DNA from: Chloroflexota bacterium
Lineage (GTDB): Bacteria; Chloroflexota; UBA6077; FW602-bin22; CADDYW01
Length of the DNA stretch: 64,000 nt
Assembly: GCA_902810745.1 (NCBI GenBank)
Contig: CADDYW010000001.1
Location: 153,470 to 217,469, forward strand
Direction: 5' to 3'
The notes below the pieces were generated by a model. It was not told the origin of the DNA, searched no databases, and saw nothing but the letters and a program-made list of their open reading frames with translations. Each line of letters begins with the position of its first letter. Within the stretch, counting starts at the first letter, position 1. Shown here piece after piece: positions 50,520 to 60,101 of the stretch. The translations under genes were made by a program, and so were the position numbers.

Positions 50520-51382
50520 AAATGAGCGCCCTCCGGCCGGTTCAACCATTTGCCATAGATTTCGTAGACCCAGCGTCCCCGACGAAAGCCGTAGCGCTCG
50601 TAAAGCGCTTGGGAGCGATGGTTATCCTCCTGGGTCGTCAGCCTGACGCGCCGTGCGCCAGCCTGATCCAAACGCATCAGCGCCTCGACGAGCAGTGCGC
50701 TCCCGAAGCCCCGCCCCTGCTCGCGCTCGTGAACGGCGAGACGATCCAGGTGGCCATCGCGATGATACACGGTGAATCCGGCGTAGCCGACAATCTGACC
50801 GTCTGCGAGCCCGACGATGACGCCGACGCTTGGCAGAGAAACGTAAGCATCCCACTCTTCCGGGCTGTTCCACCACAGCCAGGGAAACGAATGTCGCTCC
50901 ACGTCCAGAATCGCATCGCGGTCCTCGTGCCGATACGATCTCACCTCGAGAGCCGATGGCCGCGGCTCGACACGGCAGTCGGGCCGCTCATATTCGACGA
51001 TCCGCTCGACCACCTCGAGGCCAGCTTCACGACAGAGAACCGGGTCGACTGCATTTGGGCCGTAGTCGACGATGACCATCTGGACCCCCAGACTAGTCAG
51101 CGACGCCAGGACCGCGGAGAGCAACAGCGCGCGATGTTTGCCATCACTGACCTCGATGAGCTCGGCAATATCCGCACGGCGACGCCACGGCCCCGCGACC
51201 ACGTACTGTCGTCCGCCGTCGGTCACGAAGGCCATGCCGGGATTCTCTCGAACGTGCTCGGCAAGAGTGCGTGAGCTGAAGCGGCTGCTCAGCGGAAGAC
51301 GAACGCGCGAGGCCCAGGCAGGTGTGAGAGACTCAATGACCGGCGGTCTGTTCTCGTGGCTCGAACAGCCCCGTCTCAGCAA
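50516..51382 (-). CDS. GNAT-family N-acetyltransferase
   Basis: The 288-residue protein has a C-terminal GNAT domain (about 145-280). YRHEDRDAILDVERHSFP is followed by the acetyl-CoA loop REQGRGFGSALL (about 227-238) and QALYERYGFRRG. The N-terminal 130 residues form a second, GNAT-like or unknown domain. I favour TTG at 51380-51382, just after the previous TAG with GGAG upstream, but a downstream ATG at residue 50 is possible. Substrate unknown. Confidence 0.75.
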   Translation of the reverse strand: MLRRGCSSHENRPPVIESLTPAWASRVRLPLSSRFSSRTLAEHVRENPGMAFVTDGGRQYVVAGPWRRRADIAELIEVSDGKHRALLLSAVLASLTSLGVQMVIVDYGPNAVDPVLCREAGLEVVERIVEYERPDCRVEPRPSALEVRSYRHEDRDAILDVERHSFPWLWWNSPEEWDAYVSLPSVGVIVGLADGQIVGYAGFTVYHRDGHLDRLAVHEREQGRGFGSALLVEALMRLDQAGARRVRLTTQEDNHRSQALYERYGFRRGRWVYEIYGKWLNRPEGAHL

Positions 51383-51387
51383 GTGAA

Positions 51388-52449
51388 CTATGGTGTCTCC
51401 TCCACGGGGAAAACGAAGGTCGCAGCTCCTGGCCCGCCCGATCGGCGGATCTCAACCACGGATCGTTCCGGACCTTCGGGCCCATACGTATTCAAAACTC
51501 CGGTGGTCGCGGTCGAAAGCACTTCGCGGGCAACCATCTGCCGCGTGGGGTCACCGCGCCTGGCAGCACGACCCACCGCATCCCCGACGATCTTGACCCC
51601 ATCGTAGCCCAGGGCTGCCGCGGTGAGAACCGGCGCCGCACCTGCCATCCTCTGGGCGAAGCGGCTCCAGGCGGCAGGATCTGCTGGTGGGGCGGCTAGC
51701 GGAACAATGTAGTCGAACCCGTCGTCGGCGGCCCAGCCCGCGAGCGCGGGCGTATTGCACCAGGCGGCGACGCAGACGACGCGGTTCACCGTCGCGCGTC
51801 TAAGGGCCATCTCGAGTCGATCGGCCGTTCCAGCACAGATCACGTCACGCTCCCCGTCCTCGACCACCACTCCACTGCCGATCAGTGCCGCGCGACAGGC
51901 CGCGACGACACGCTCCGGAGAATTGGTCGGCGCGTCGTGCGCCGATGCCAGGTAGCGGCGGAGCGCTCGCGACATCGCGTCCGGACCAGCCACGAGCGGA
52001 TAAGAGCCCGAGTTTCGATCGACCGGCTGGGCCGCCAGCCAGATCAGCCCTGCGACTCGGTAGCGCCGTGCCACGCGCGTTGTGTCGGATGCGACGTGCC
52101 CGACGACCGCGACCACGTCCGGGTCCGCGACAACATCCTCCGGCGCCGACGCCGAGCCCTCATCTGTCGCGACGATTTCGACGCGGTAGCCGCCGATGCC
52201 CCCTCGCTGATCGATCTCGTCGACGGCGAGGCGCGCACCGGCCAGGATGCTCAGCCCCTCGGCGGTAAGCGGACCGGAATATGGAGCGACTACCGCCACC
52301 TTGATTATACCGTGCCACGGACTCAAAGCGCGGCACGCCGATAGCGAAAGCGCCGTCATCAGGAGAAGCAATACCGTCACGGGCTGAAGACGCCCACGCT
52401 TCCGCCGTCGGACCCACGAATACACGTCGCGCCAGCCGCGGCCCGTCAC
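51388..52449 (-). CDS. Leu/Ile/Val-type periplasmic-binding lipoprotein
   Basis: The 353-residue lipoprotein has signal LLLLMTALSLSAC with lipobox Cys39. A type 1 periplasmic-binding fold (Peripla_BP_6) follows: VAVVAPYSGPLTAEGLSILAGARLAVDEI, VVAVVGHVASDTT, GLIWLAAQP, TAAALGYDGVKIV. These bind branched amino acids, amides or other small ligands. No Liv permease is adjacent. GTG at 52447-52449 has GAGGGGATAGG upstream. It lies 42 bp after the family 5 binding protein gene. Confidence 0.82.
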   Translation of the reverse strand: MTGRGWRDVYSWVRRRKRGRLQPVTVLLLLMTALSLSACRALSPWHGIIKVAVVAPYSGPLTAEGLSILAGARLAVDEIDQRGGIGGYRVEIVATDEGSASAPEDVVADPDVVAVVGHVASDTTRVARRYRVAGLIWLAAQPVDRNSGSYPLVAGPDAMSRALRRYLASAHDAPTNSPERVVAACRAALIGSGVVVEDGERDVICAGTADRLEMALRRATVNRVVCVAAWCNTPALAGWAADDGFDYIVPLAAPPADPAAWSRFAQRMAGAAPVLTAAALGYDGVKIVGDAVGRAARRGDPTRQMVAREVLSTATTGVLNTYGPEGPERSVVEIRRSGGPGAATFVFPVEETP

Positions 52450-52491
52450 CCTATCCCCTCGCGATGCCGCCTACGTCGTTCGCCCAGTCCA

Positions 52492-54183
52492 CTACCCTTG
52501 AATCCGCACACCGTCGAGCGACACGATCCCCATCGGAGTAATCTGGAGACCCTTTACCGACGGACGGACGAGATCGTACTCCGTATCGAAGTAGAGCGGT
52601 ATGACCGGGCAGTCATCGATGATCTGCTTCTCAGCCTCGCGGTAGAGCGCGAGGCGCCGCTGAGTATCCGGCTCCGCGGCCGCGCGGGCCAGGAGGTCGT
52701 CAACCTTCGGGCTATCATACCCGGTCTCGTTCGACGGACTGCTGCCATTGAACAGCAGGTCGACGAAATCCTGAGGATCCGGGTAGTCGGCCGCCCAGCC
52801 AAGAAAGAACATCTGAACGCGATGCTGTGCCAGGTCGTCGAAAAAGGTGTTCTGAAGCTGAACGACCTGGATCGTCACGCCCAGCGTCTGGTGGTACATC
52901 GTCGCGAACGCCTCGGCGACCTGGCCAGAGCCACCCGGCACGGAAAGCACGATCGGCGGTAATGCGTCGACCGAGCGATACGACGACTCGGCAATCAAAC
53001 GTTTCGCCTCGGCCGGGTCGAACGGAATGCCCGTGAACGACGGATCGTGCCCCGGTAGTCCCGGCGGGAGAACCCCATTCGCCACGGTCCGGGATCCTCG
53101 CAGCAGGCCATTCACCAGGGCCTTCTTGTTCGTCGCATAGGCGAAAGCCAGCCGAACCTTCGGATCGTCGAATGGCTTCTGGTGAACGTTGAAGCCAATG
53201 TAGGAGAAGCTGAGCTGGGGGATCGTCTTGAGCTGGTCGTGCAGCGGATTCTGCGGATCGGTGACGCGTGCGATGTCGCCGACGCCGACCGGTGCGACGT
53301 CCAGCTTTCCCTGCTGATACAGAGAGAGCGCGGACTGTGGACCGATGTAGTAGTCGACCTCGTTCAGCGTCGGTCCGGACCGATAGTAGTTCGGATTCCG
53401 TACCAGCACAATCTGCTGGTTGGGCTGCCAGGACTTGAGCATAAACGGGCCGCTCCCGTTCGGATGCATGTACCAGCTGGCTCCCGACTCGACGTTTCTC
53501 TGATCGACGACAAAGGCGGTCGGGTAGGTGAGCTTGGAGAGGAAATACGTCTTGGGCGAATCGATCGTGATCTGCAGCGTATGCGCGTCGATCACGACGA
53601 TCCCTGACACGGACGACGCCTTGCCCTGGAGACGATCGGACGCGCCGACGATATCGCCAAGGTAGGTCGCCGCCACCGGCGAGCGCGTCCGTGGGTCCAG
53701 CGCGCGTTCGAGGCTGTATTTGAAGTCCTGAGCCGTGATCGGTTGACCATCCTGGAAGCGAGCGTTGTCGCGCAGGGAGAAGGTGTAGGTTCGGCCGCCG
53801 TTCGAGACGGTCCACGACTTCGCGATATCGGGTTCGACCTCGAGCTTATCGTTGAGTCGTACCAGTCCCGAGTAGATCTGGAGCAGGTACGTCCAGGAGG
53901 TTACGTCCTGCGCAACGGCAGGATCCAGCGTTTCGGGCGGCGCGGCCGCCAGGCGGAGCGTTCCTCCGCTCCCTGCGAGAACACCACCAACGCGGTCCCG
54001 GATCGTGGTGCACGCAGTCAGCGCTGGCAGCAGGAGGCAGAGCACAAGGAGGAGCCGAGCCACTCGTCCGAAGGCTGCCCCTGCCAAGACGGTGCGATAT
54101 CCGCCCGCGGGCACCTTCTCCGACAGAACGCTGTCGGCGTGCAAACCGACAGCTACGTGCCCGGCGTCGGGTTTACGTCTCAC
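52492..54183 (-). CDS. Family 5 (peptide/oligopeptide) ABC substrate-binding lipoprotein
   Basis: This lipoprotein of about 563 residues has hydrophobic signal [17 protein letters not shown] with the lipobox Cys near residue 58. The family 5 fold follows: [52 protein letters not shown], then the C-lobe. DppA/OppA-type proteins bind peptides or nickel. Start uncertain: GTG 54181-54183 overlaps the gcvPB stop (GTGA), and another GTG lies 12 nt upstream. A long N-terminal stretch precedes the signal helix, so a GTG nearer to it is also possible. No permease genes adjoin. Confidence 0.85.
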   Translation of the reverse strand: MRRKPDAGHVAVGLHADSVLSEKVPAGGYRTVLAGAAFGRVARLLLVLCLLLPALTACTTIRDRVGGVLAGSGGTLRLAAAPPETLDPAVAQDVTSWTYLLQIYSGLVRLNDKLEVEPDIAKSWTVSNGGRTYTFSLRDNARFQDGQPITAQDFKYSLERALDPRTRSPVAATYLGDIVGASDRLQGKASSVSGIVVIDAHTLQITIDSPKTYFLSKLTYPTAFVVDQRNVESGASWYMHPNGSGPFMLKSWQPNQQIVLVRNPNYYRSGPTLNEVDYYIGPQSALSLYQQGKLDVAPVGVGDIARVTDPQNPLHDQLKTIPQLSFSYIGFNVHQKPFDDPKVRLAFAYATNKKALVNGLLRGSRTVANGVLPPGLPGHDPSFTGIPFDPAEAKRLIAESSYRSVDALPPIVLSVPGGSGQVAEAFATMYHQTLGVTIQVVQLQNTFFDDLAQHRVQMFFLGWAADYPDPQDFVDLLFNGSSPSNETGYDSPKVDDLLARAAAEPDTQRRLALYREAEKQIIDDCPVIPLYFDTEYDLVRPSVKGLQITPMGIVSLDGVRIQG

Positions 54184-55646
54184 TCCGGCTTCCACCGCAA
54201 GTTTGGACGTCGGACCGCCGCGACCTCGTCCAGTCGCCCGATCTCCGTCGTGTGAGGCGCCTGCTTGACCAGGTCTGGATTCTCTTCGGCCTCTCGCGCG
54301 ATAGCCAGCATCGCATCCGCAAACTGGTCCAGCGTCTCAAGGCTTTCGGTCTCGGTCGGCTCGATCATGATCGCTTCCTCCACGACGATAGGAAAGTAGA
54401 TCGTCGGTGGATGGAACCCGTAGTCGATCAGGCGCTTGGCAATGTCGAGGGTACGGACGCCGGTCGAGCGCCGCTGGCGTCGCCCCGAGAGCACAAACTC
54501 GTGCTTGCATCGACGGTCGACGTAGAGGTCATACGCTGCCTTGAGGCGCTGCATCAGATAGTTCGCGTTCAGGACCGCTGCCTCGCCAACCTTCTCCAGG
54601 CCTTCGGCGCCGAGCGATCGAATGTAGGTATAGGCGCGCACCATCATCCCGAAATTGCCATAGAACGCCTTGATCTTGCCAATCGACCGCGGACGATCCA
54701 TATCGAGGTAATACTCGACTGAGCCATCGGGAAGCTGGCGTCGCGCGACGACGGGCACGGGAAGGTAGGGGGCGAGATGGGCCTTGACCGCCACCGGTCC
54801 AGCCGGGGGACCTCCGCCTCCGTGGGGCGTAGTGAACGTTTTGTGCAGGTTGAAGTGCATCACATCCACGCCAAGGTCGCCAAATCGTGCCTGGCCGAGC
54901 ATCGCGTTCATGTTCGCTCCATCGCCGTACACCAGTCCCCCGACCTCGTGGACGGACGCGATCACCTCGAGGATGTGCTCGTCGAACAGACCAAACGTAC
55001 TTGGAATCGTAATCATGAGCGCGGCAACGTCCGGTCCCACGGCCGCGCGCAGAGCATCGAGGTCGAGATTGCCGCGGGCATCCGACGGAATCGATTGGAC
55101 CTTGTACCCGACCATGGTCGCGGTGGCCGGGTTCGTGCCGTGCGCCGAATCGGGAATAAGCACGCGCCGACGATCGACGTCGCCACGCTCGGTGTGGTAG
55201 GCGCGCACCATCAGCATTCCGGTTAGCTCTCCGTGCGCGCCAGCCGCCGGCTGCAAGGTCACCGCGTCCATGCCGGCGATCTCCGCCAGGTACTGCTGGA
55301 GCTCGTACATAAGCTGCAGCGCTCCCTGGACAGTCGACTCGTGCTGGTACGGGTGAATCAGGGTAAAGCCAGGCAGGCGTGCTGCATCCTCGTTCACCTT
55401 CGGGTTGTACTTCATCGTGCAGGACCCGAGAGGGTAAAACGTCGTATCAATGCAGACGTTCTTCTGGGACAGCCGCGTGAAGTGGCGAACCACGTCAAGC
55501 TCGCTGACCTCGGGGAGCGGCAGATCCTTTCGGAGAAAGCGGGACGGGACGATGGAGTCGACGGGCTTCGAAGGTACCTCTGATTTCGGAAGCGAGGCCG
55601 CGGTACGCCCTGGTGAGCTGCGTTCGAAGATCAATGGCTCAGGCAT
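54180..55646 (-). CDS. gcvPB: Glycine dehydrogenase (decarboxylating) subunit 2
   Basis: The 488-residue PLP subunit of the two-chain P-protein forms the glycine cleavage decarboxylase with GcvPA. It shows [18 protein letters not shown] (about 70-87), [13 protein letters not shown] (about 128-140) and the PLP lysine in [18 protein letters not shown] (about 262-279). RBS is in the gcvPA end; the two genes overlap by 8 bp. GcvT and GcvH are not in the window. Confidence 0.95.
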   Translation of the reverse strand: MPEPLIFERSSPGRTAASLPKSEVPSKPVDSIVPSRFLRKDLPLPEVSELDVVRHFTRLSQKNVCIDTTFYPLGSCTMKYNPKVNEDAARLPGFTLIHPYQHESTVQGALQLMYELQQYLAEIAGMDAVTLQPAAGAHGELTGMLMVRAYHTERGDVDRRRVLIPDSAHGTNPATATMVGYKVQSIPSDARGNLDLDALRAAVGPDVAALMITIPSTFGLFDEHILEVIASVHEVGGLVYGDGANMNAMLGQARFGDLGVDVMHFNLHKTFTTPHGGGGPPAGPVAVKAHLAPYLPVPVVARRQLPDGSVEYYLDMDRPRSIGKIKAFYGNFGMMVRAYTYIRSLGAEGLEKVGEAAVLNANYLMQRLKAAYDLYVDRRCKHEFVLSGRRQRRSTGVRTLDIAKRLIDYGFHPPTIYFPIVVEEAIMIEPTETESLETLDQFADAMLAIAREAEENPDLVKQAPHTTEIGRLDEVAAVRRPNLRWKPE

Positions 55647-57027
55647 CGCTCGCCCCCTCCGATCCCGCCGCTGCCGGCACGACGTGCGCCGTGACCTGCC
55701 GCAGGATGCTCACCAGCCGATCCATGTCGACCCTACGGTTCATCTCGGTCGCACAGAACAGAAGCGCATCCGCGAGATCTGGATAATCACGCCCCAGCTC
55801 GTACCCTCCGATGATTCCGGCGTCCCGAAGCCGCGCGTTGATCGTCTCCGGGGATACCGGGCAGCGAACAACGAACTCGTTGAAGAAAGGTGACGAAAAC
55901 GCGAGCTGAAATCCTGGGATCGCGGCGATCTGGTCGGCCAGGTAGTGCGCGTTGTGCAGACACAGCTCGGCGACCTGGCGCAGACCGGTCTTTCCGAGGT
56001 AGGAGAGGTACACCGTGGACGCGAGCGCGCACAGCGCCTCGTTCGAGCAGATATTCGACGTCGCCTTCTCCCGACGAATGTGCTGCTCTCGCGTCTGAAA
56101 CGTCAGTACGAATCCCCGCTGCCCGCGCGTATCGGTTGTCGCGCCGACGATCCGCCCGGGAATGTTTCGGATGTACTTTTCGCGCGTCGCAAAAAGCCCC
56201 AGGTACGGTCCTCCAAAGGTCGGCGGAATTCCCAGCGGCTGCCCCTCGCCAACGACGATATCGGCGTCCATCTCCCCCGGCGGCGTTAGAATCCCCAGGG
56301 CGATCGGATTCACCACGACGACCAGGAGTGCCCCGGCATCGTGGGTGGGACGGGCGAGCTTCGAGATATCCTCGAGGCAGCCAAAGAAGTTTGGATACTG
56401 GACGACCACGCAGGCGACGTCGTCGTTCAGGTGGGGCAGGATCTGGTCAGGCTCCAGGGTACCGCTGCTTCCAAACGGGTCCGAGATCACGGAGAACGCG
56501 AGTCCCTGGACGTAGGTCTGAATGACCCGCCGATATTCGGGATGCACCGACGCGGCCAGCAGGATTCTGTCTCGGCCGGTGACGTTCGCCGCCATGATCG
56601 CAGCTTCGGCCAGGGCACTCGCACCGTCGTACATCGATGCGTTGGCGATGTCCATGCCGGTGAGCAGCGCGATCAGACTCTGGAACTCGTAGATCGTCTG
56701 TAGAGTCCCCTGGCTCACTTCCGGCTGGTACGGCGTATAGCTGGTGTAGAACTCGGACCGACCAATGATGTGACCGACGACTGAAGGAATGTAGTGCAGG
56801 TAGGATCCCGCGCCGAGGAAGCACGGGTGATGGCCAAGGTCGGCGTTGCGCTCGCTCAGATCCCGTAATAAGCGACTCACCTCGAGTTCGGACAGGGCCT
56901 CGGGAAGATCGAGGTGCGTTCGGCGCGCAATCGAGGGGATATCGTCGAACAGCTCGGCCGTTGATTCCAGACCGATCGCCTGAAGCATCCGCGATCGATC
57001 CGCCAGCGTCGCCGGAGTGTAGTCCAT
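55639..57027 (-). CDS. gcvPA: Glycine dehydrogenase (decarboxylating) subunit 1
   Basis: The 462-residue N-terminal-half subunit of the P-protein does not bear the PLP Lys but shapes the tunnel and dimer. It shows [35 protein letters not shown] (about 97-116) and [11 protein letters not shown]. Length is typical of the split form found in Gram-positives and archaea. It starts 17 bp after rodA and overlaps gcvPB, so glycine cleavage is tied to the wall-gene run. Confidence 0.95.
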   Translation of the reverse strand: MDYTPATLADRSRMLQAIGLESTAELFDDIPSIARRTHLDLPEALSELEVSRLLRDLSERNADLGHHPCFLGAGSYLHYIPSVVGHIIGRSEFYTSYTPYQPEVSQGTLQTIYEFQSLIALLTGMDIANASMYDGASALAEAAIMAANVTGRDRILLAASVHPEYRRVIQTYVQGLAFSVISDPFGSSGTLEPDQILPHLNDDVACVVVQYPNFFGCLEDISKLARPTHDAGALLVVVVNPIALGILTPPGEMDADIVVGEGQPLGIPPTFGGPYLGLFATREKYIRNIPGRIVGATTDTRGQRGFVLTFQTREQHIRREKATSNICSNEALCALASTVYLSYLGKTGLRQVAELCLHNAHYLADQIAAIPGFQLAFSSPFFNEFVVRCPVSPETINARLRDAGIIGGYELGRDYPDLADALLFCATEMNRRVDMDRLVSILRQVTAHVVPAAAGSEGASDA

Positions 57028-57044
57028 AGAGTCTCTTTCCCGTC

Positions 57045-58145
57045 TCAGAACTCAAACTTTCGATGCCGCATCACGACGCTCTCAAGTATACCAACTGCCC
57101 CCATAAACGTCATAAGCGAGCTACCACCGTAGCTAATCATTGGCAGCGGCACGCCGGTGACCGGAAGGAGGCCCTCGTTCATGCCGACATTCACGACGAC
57201 CTGATAGGCAATCATCGTCACGATACCACAGGAGACCAGGCAGCCGAACGTCTCTCGAGAGCGCATCGCTGCTCGGAATCCGCGAACGAAGATGATCGCG
57301 AAGAGGATGAGAAGCGTGACGGCTCCGACGAATCCAAGCTCTTCGGCGAGTACCGAAAAGATGAAGTCGGCGTACTGCACGCGCAGAAAATGAAGCTGAC
57401 TCTGCGATCCGCTGAGATAGCCTCGTCCGGTCAGCCCTCCCGCTCCCACCGAGATCAGAGCCTGGATGACGTTGTATCCAGACGTGGTTGGGGCGCTCCA
57501 GGGGTTGAGAAAGGTGAGGATGCGCTGGCGCTGGTAGTCTTGCATCACAAGCCAGACCGCGGGTGCCGCCACGGCCGCCAGACCGAACAGCCCGGCGAAG
57601 TAGCGCAGCGGGGCGCCCGCCGCAAAGAGCAGTCCAAGCCAGATCGCCACGTAAACTGTTGCCGTCCCGACGTCCGGCTGAAGCCAGATCAGTGCAGCCG
57701 GCACCGCTGGAACCAGCACTGACAGCAGCACCACGCGCGGGCTCTTGATGTTGTCCATCTGGCTCGCGAGGTACTTGCTCAATAAGATGATGACGCAGAG
57801 CTTTGCAAACTCCGATGGCTGGAACTGCATCGGCCCCACCTGAATCCATCGCTGGCCACCGTGCAGCACGCGTCCGACCACGAGCACGAGGCCGAGCAGA
57901 CCGACGGCCCCGAGGTAGAGGGGCCAGGCGAGATTCCCCAGCACGTGGTAGTCAAGCCCACTCAGGACTAAGAAGAGGAGGAGTCCAGCCACGCTGTACG
58001 CTGCCTGACGGTAGACCAACGGATCAATCGCAGCGCCAGTTCGCTCGAACGTAGCGCTGTTGATCATCGCAATTCCGTATCCGACAAGAAGAATCGTCGC
58101 CAGGAGAAGAAGGGGGTCGAAGTGGCGCCAGATACGGGTCTCCAC
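57045..58145 (-). CDS. rodA: RodA/FtsW-family (SEDS) peptidoglycan glycosyltransferase
   Basis: The 366-residue polytopic protein (about ten helices) polymerises lipid II in elongation. Hallmarks are GQRWIQVGPMQFQPSEFAKL (about 97-116), LQPDVGTA (about 154-161), RVQYADFIFSVLAEELGF (about 254-271) with the conserved Asp, and GVPLPMISYGGSSL near the end. The GTG start at 58143-58145 lies 3 bp after the PBP2-like stop. SEDS enzymes work with a class B PBP; here that partner lacks catalytic residues. Confidence 0.93.
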   Translation of the reverse strand: METRIWRHFDPLLLLATILLVGYGIAMINSATFERTGAAIDPLVYRQAAYSVAGLLLFLVLSGLDYHVLGNLAWPLYLGAVGLLGLVLVVGRVLHGGQRWIQVGPMQFQPSEFAKLCVIILLSKYLASQMDNIKSPRVVLLSVLVPAVPAALIWLQPDVGTATVYVAIWLGLLFAAGAPLRYFAGLFGLAAVAAPAVWLVMQDYQRQRILTFLNPWSAPTTSGYNVIQALISVGAGGLTGRGYLSGSQSQLHFLRVQYADFIFSVLAEELGFVGAVTLLILFAIIFVRGFRAAMRSRETFGCLVSCGIVTMIAYQVVVNVGMNEGLLPVTGVPLPMISYGGSSLMTFMGAVGILESVVMRHRKFEF

Positions 58146-58148
58146 ACG

Positions 58149-60074
58149 CTACTCCTGGCTGTGAGACTTGAAGTAGGTGAAAATCTGCCGAGCGATCCGA
58201 GAAGCATCCTCCGGACCGCTACCCCGTCCCAGGAAGATCGCGAACGCGATGCGTGGCTGCTCGGCAGGGGCGAATCCAACGAACCACGCGTGCGTGGGGA
58301 AATCCCCATTCTTGTCGGGAGTGCCGAATGGAGGCGACCCAACGACAGCACCGGCGGTGAGATCAGGTATCGCGGCCGCTCGCGCGATCCCGGTGTACGA
58401 CGTCCCCTGATCGGTCACGCCCGTGCGCAGCGCATCGATCATGCCCTCGCGAACAATCGCGAAGTTCTCGGGCTTGATCGGAAGCTTGCGAATGACGTCC
58501 GGCTTGAAATCGGTGACAACGTTTCCCTGTACGTCGAGAGTTTGGAGAACGAGCTGCGGGCGATAGAGCGTTCCTCCATTCGCGATCGTCGCCACTAGGT
58601 TTGCCATCTGAAGAGGCGTGACCGTTATGTAACCCTGCCCGACTGCCGCCTCGTAGGTATCCATGGGCACCCATTCCTGGTCGAGCGTCTGGCGCTTCCA
58701 TCGGACTGTCGGCACCAGCCCTCCTGACTCACCAATGAGATCGATACCTGTCGGCTCGCCAAGGCCAAGCATCCGGGCAAACCGCGACAGGGTATCGATG
58801 CCAAGGCCGTTTCGCGTCCCATTCGGATCTCCGCCACCGACTTCGTAGAAGAAAACGTTGCACGAATCCGCGAGGGCGCTCTTGACATCCTGCTCACCGA
58901 ACGCCTTGACATCGAGCAATCGCGTGAGAACCGTCGGATCATAGCGATTTGGTACTGAGATAAATCCAGGGCAGTCAATCTTTGTCGACGGCGAGATCTC
59001 GCCGGTTTCGAGGCCGGCCAGGGCTGTCACGACCTGGAACGTCGCGCCCGGTGGGTAGGCGGCAGCAATCGCCTGATTCAGTAAGGGGTGTCGATCGTCC
59101 TGGAGGAGCTTCTCGTAATCCGCCTGACTGATGCCGGCTGCGAACAGGTTGTCGTCGTAGGAAGGTAGGGACACCAGCGCCAGCACCTGCCCGTTCCGCG
59201 GGTCCAGCACCACTGCCGCTGCCACTCCGTACCGGTCCAGTCCTTCACTGAGAGCACTGGCTACCTCACGTTGGAGCCCGGCGTCGATGGTGAGCACCAG
59301 GTTTCTACCCGGCGTCGCGGGCGTCACGCCGAGAGATCGTACCTCTCGCCCGGTGGCATCGACCTCCATCTGCTCCTGACCGGGACTTCCGCGAAGCTGG
59401 CTCTCGAAGGTGTATTCGATACCCGCCTGACCAATCGAATCCGCCCGACTGTAGCGGTGAACCGGGTCATCTTTCAGGCGCTGGTACTGCTGATCGGAGA
59501 TTCGGCCCACGTATCCGAGAATTGGCGCAGTGATCGCCCCGAGGGTGTATTCCCGAATCGCGCGCGGCTGAACGTGCACGCCGGGGAGCTCAAGGTGACG
59601 CTCCTCCAGCTCGAACGCCGTCGTCTGCGGGACATTATCCTTCAAAGGGATAAAGCTGAACTGATTCGACGGGTCGGCCTGGACGTCCTGTCGGATCTGA
59701 GCGACCGAGAGACCAAGGATACCGGCGAGCCGCGCGTATACCTCATCACGCGCGTTGCCCGTGGGGAGGTCAGCCGGGATGACTCCGACACTGTAGCTCG
59801 GACGATTACGCGCGAGTACTTCGCGCCGCCGATCGTAGATCACTCCGCGCGGCGCGGCAACGGTCACCAGTCGAAACCGATTATTGTCGGCCTGTTCGCG
59901 GAAATCCTGACCCTGCACAATCTGCAATCGGTACAGCTGGACCAGCAGTACCGCGACGAGCAGAAACACGATCGTGGCCAGCGGATAGACCCGCGAGCGC
60001 TCTGACCGAATCTCTTCGGTCTCCTGCTCGTCAAGCGGCTCCAGAGGGTCATTGAGCGAGGTGATTGGTTCCAC
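58149..60074 (-). CDS. mrdA: Class B PBP (PBP2-like) with lost catalytic motifs
   Basis: The 641-residue PBP2 has an N-terminal helix (LATIVFLLVAVLLVQLYRL), a dimerisation domain (about 55-240) and a transpeptidase fold. The SxxK motif should follow PPG near residue 344 but reads A344-T-F-Q347; codons GCG and CAG are clear. SxN is present (S404-C-N406). The KTG position reads T573-A-G575. HAWFVGFAP and the rest of the fold are normal. Transpeptidation is therefore not expected. Placement before rodA fits an allosteric partner. GTG-rich coupling; 3 bp separate it from rodA. Confidence 0.88.
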   Translation of the reverse strand: MEPITSLNDPLEPLDEQETEEIRSERSRVYPLATIVFLLVAVLLVQLYRLQIVQGQDFREQADNNRFRLVTVAAPRGVIYDRRREVLARNRPSYSVGVIPADLPTGNARDEVYARLAGILGLSVAQIRQDVQADPSNQFSFIPLKDNVPQTTAFELEERHLELPGVHVQPRAIREYTLGAITAPILGYVGRISDQQYQRLKDDPVHRYSRADSIGQAGIEYTFESQLRGSPGQEQMEVDATGREVRSLGVTPATPGRNLVLTIDAGLQREVASALSEGLDRYGVAAAVVLDPRNGQVLALVSLPSYDDNLFAAGISQADYEKLLQDDRHPLLNQAIAAAYPPGATFQVVTALAGLETGEISPSTKIDCPGFISVPNRYDPTVLTRLLDVKAFGEQDVKSALADSCNVFFYEVGGGDPNGTRNGLGIDTLSRFARMLGLGEPTGIDLIGESGGLVPTVRWKRQTLDQEWVPMDTYEAAVGQGYITVTPLQMANLVATIANGGTLYRPQLVLQTLDVQGNVVTDFKPDVIRKLPIKPENFAIVREGMIDALRTGVTDQGTSYTGIARAAAIPDLTAGAVVGSPPFGTPDKNGDFPTHAWFVGFAPAEQPRIAFAIFLGRGSGPEDASRIARQIFTYFKSHSQE

Positions 60075-60101
60075 GTGCCCTCGAGGTGATTCTCTCTCAG
60101 T

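Noticed and set aside
57028..57044. Glycine riboswitch before gcvPA
   Set aside because: Only 17 bp separate gcvPA from rodA, so there is no room for the aptamer.
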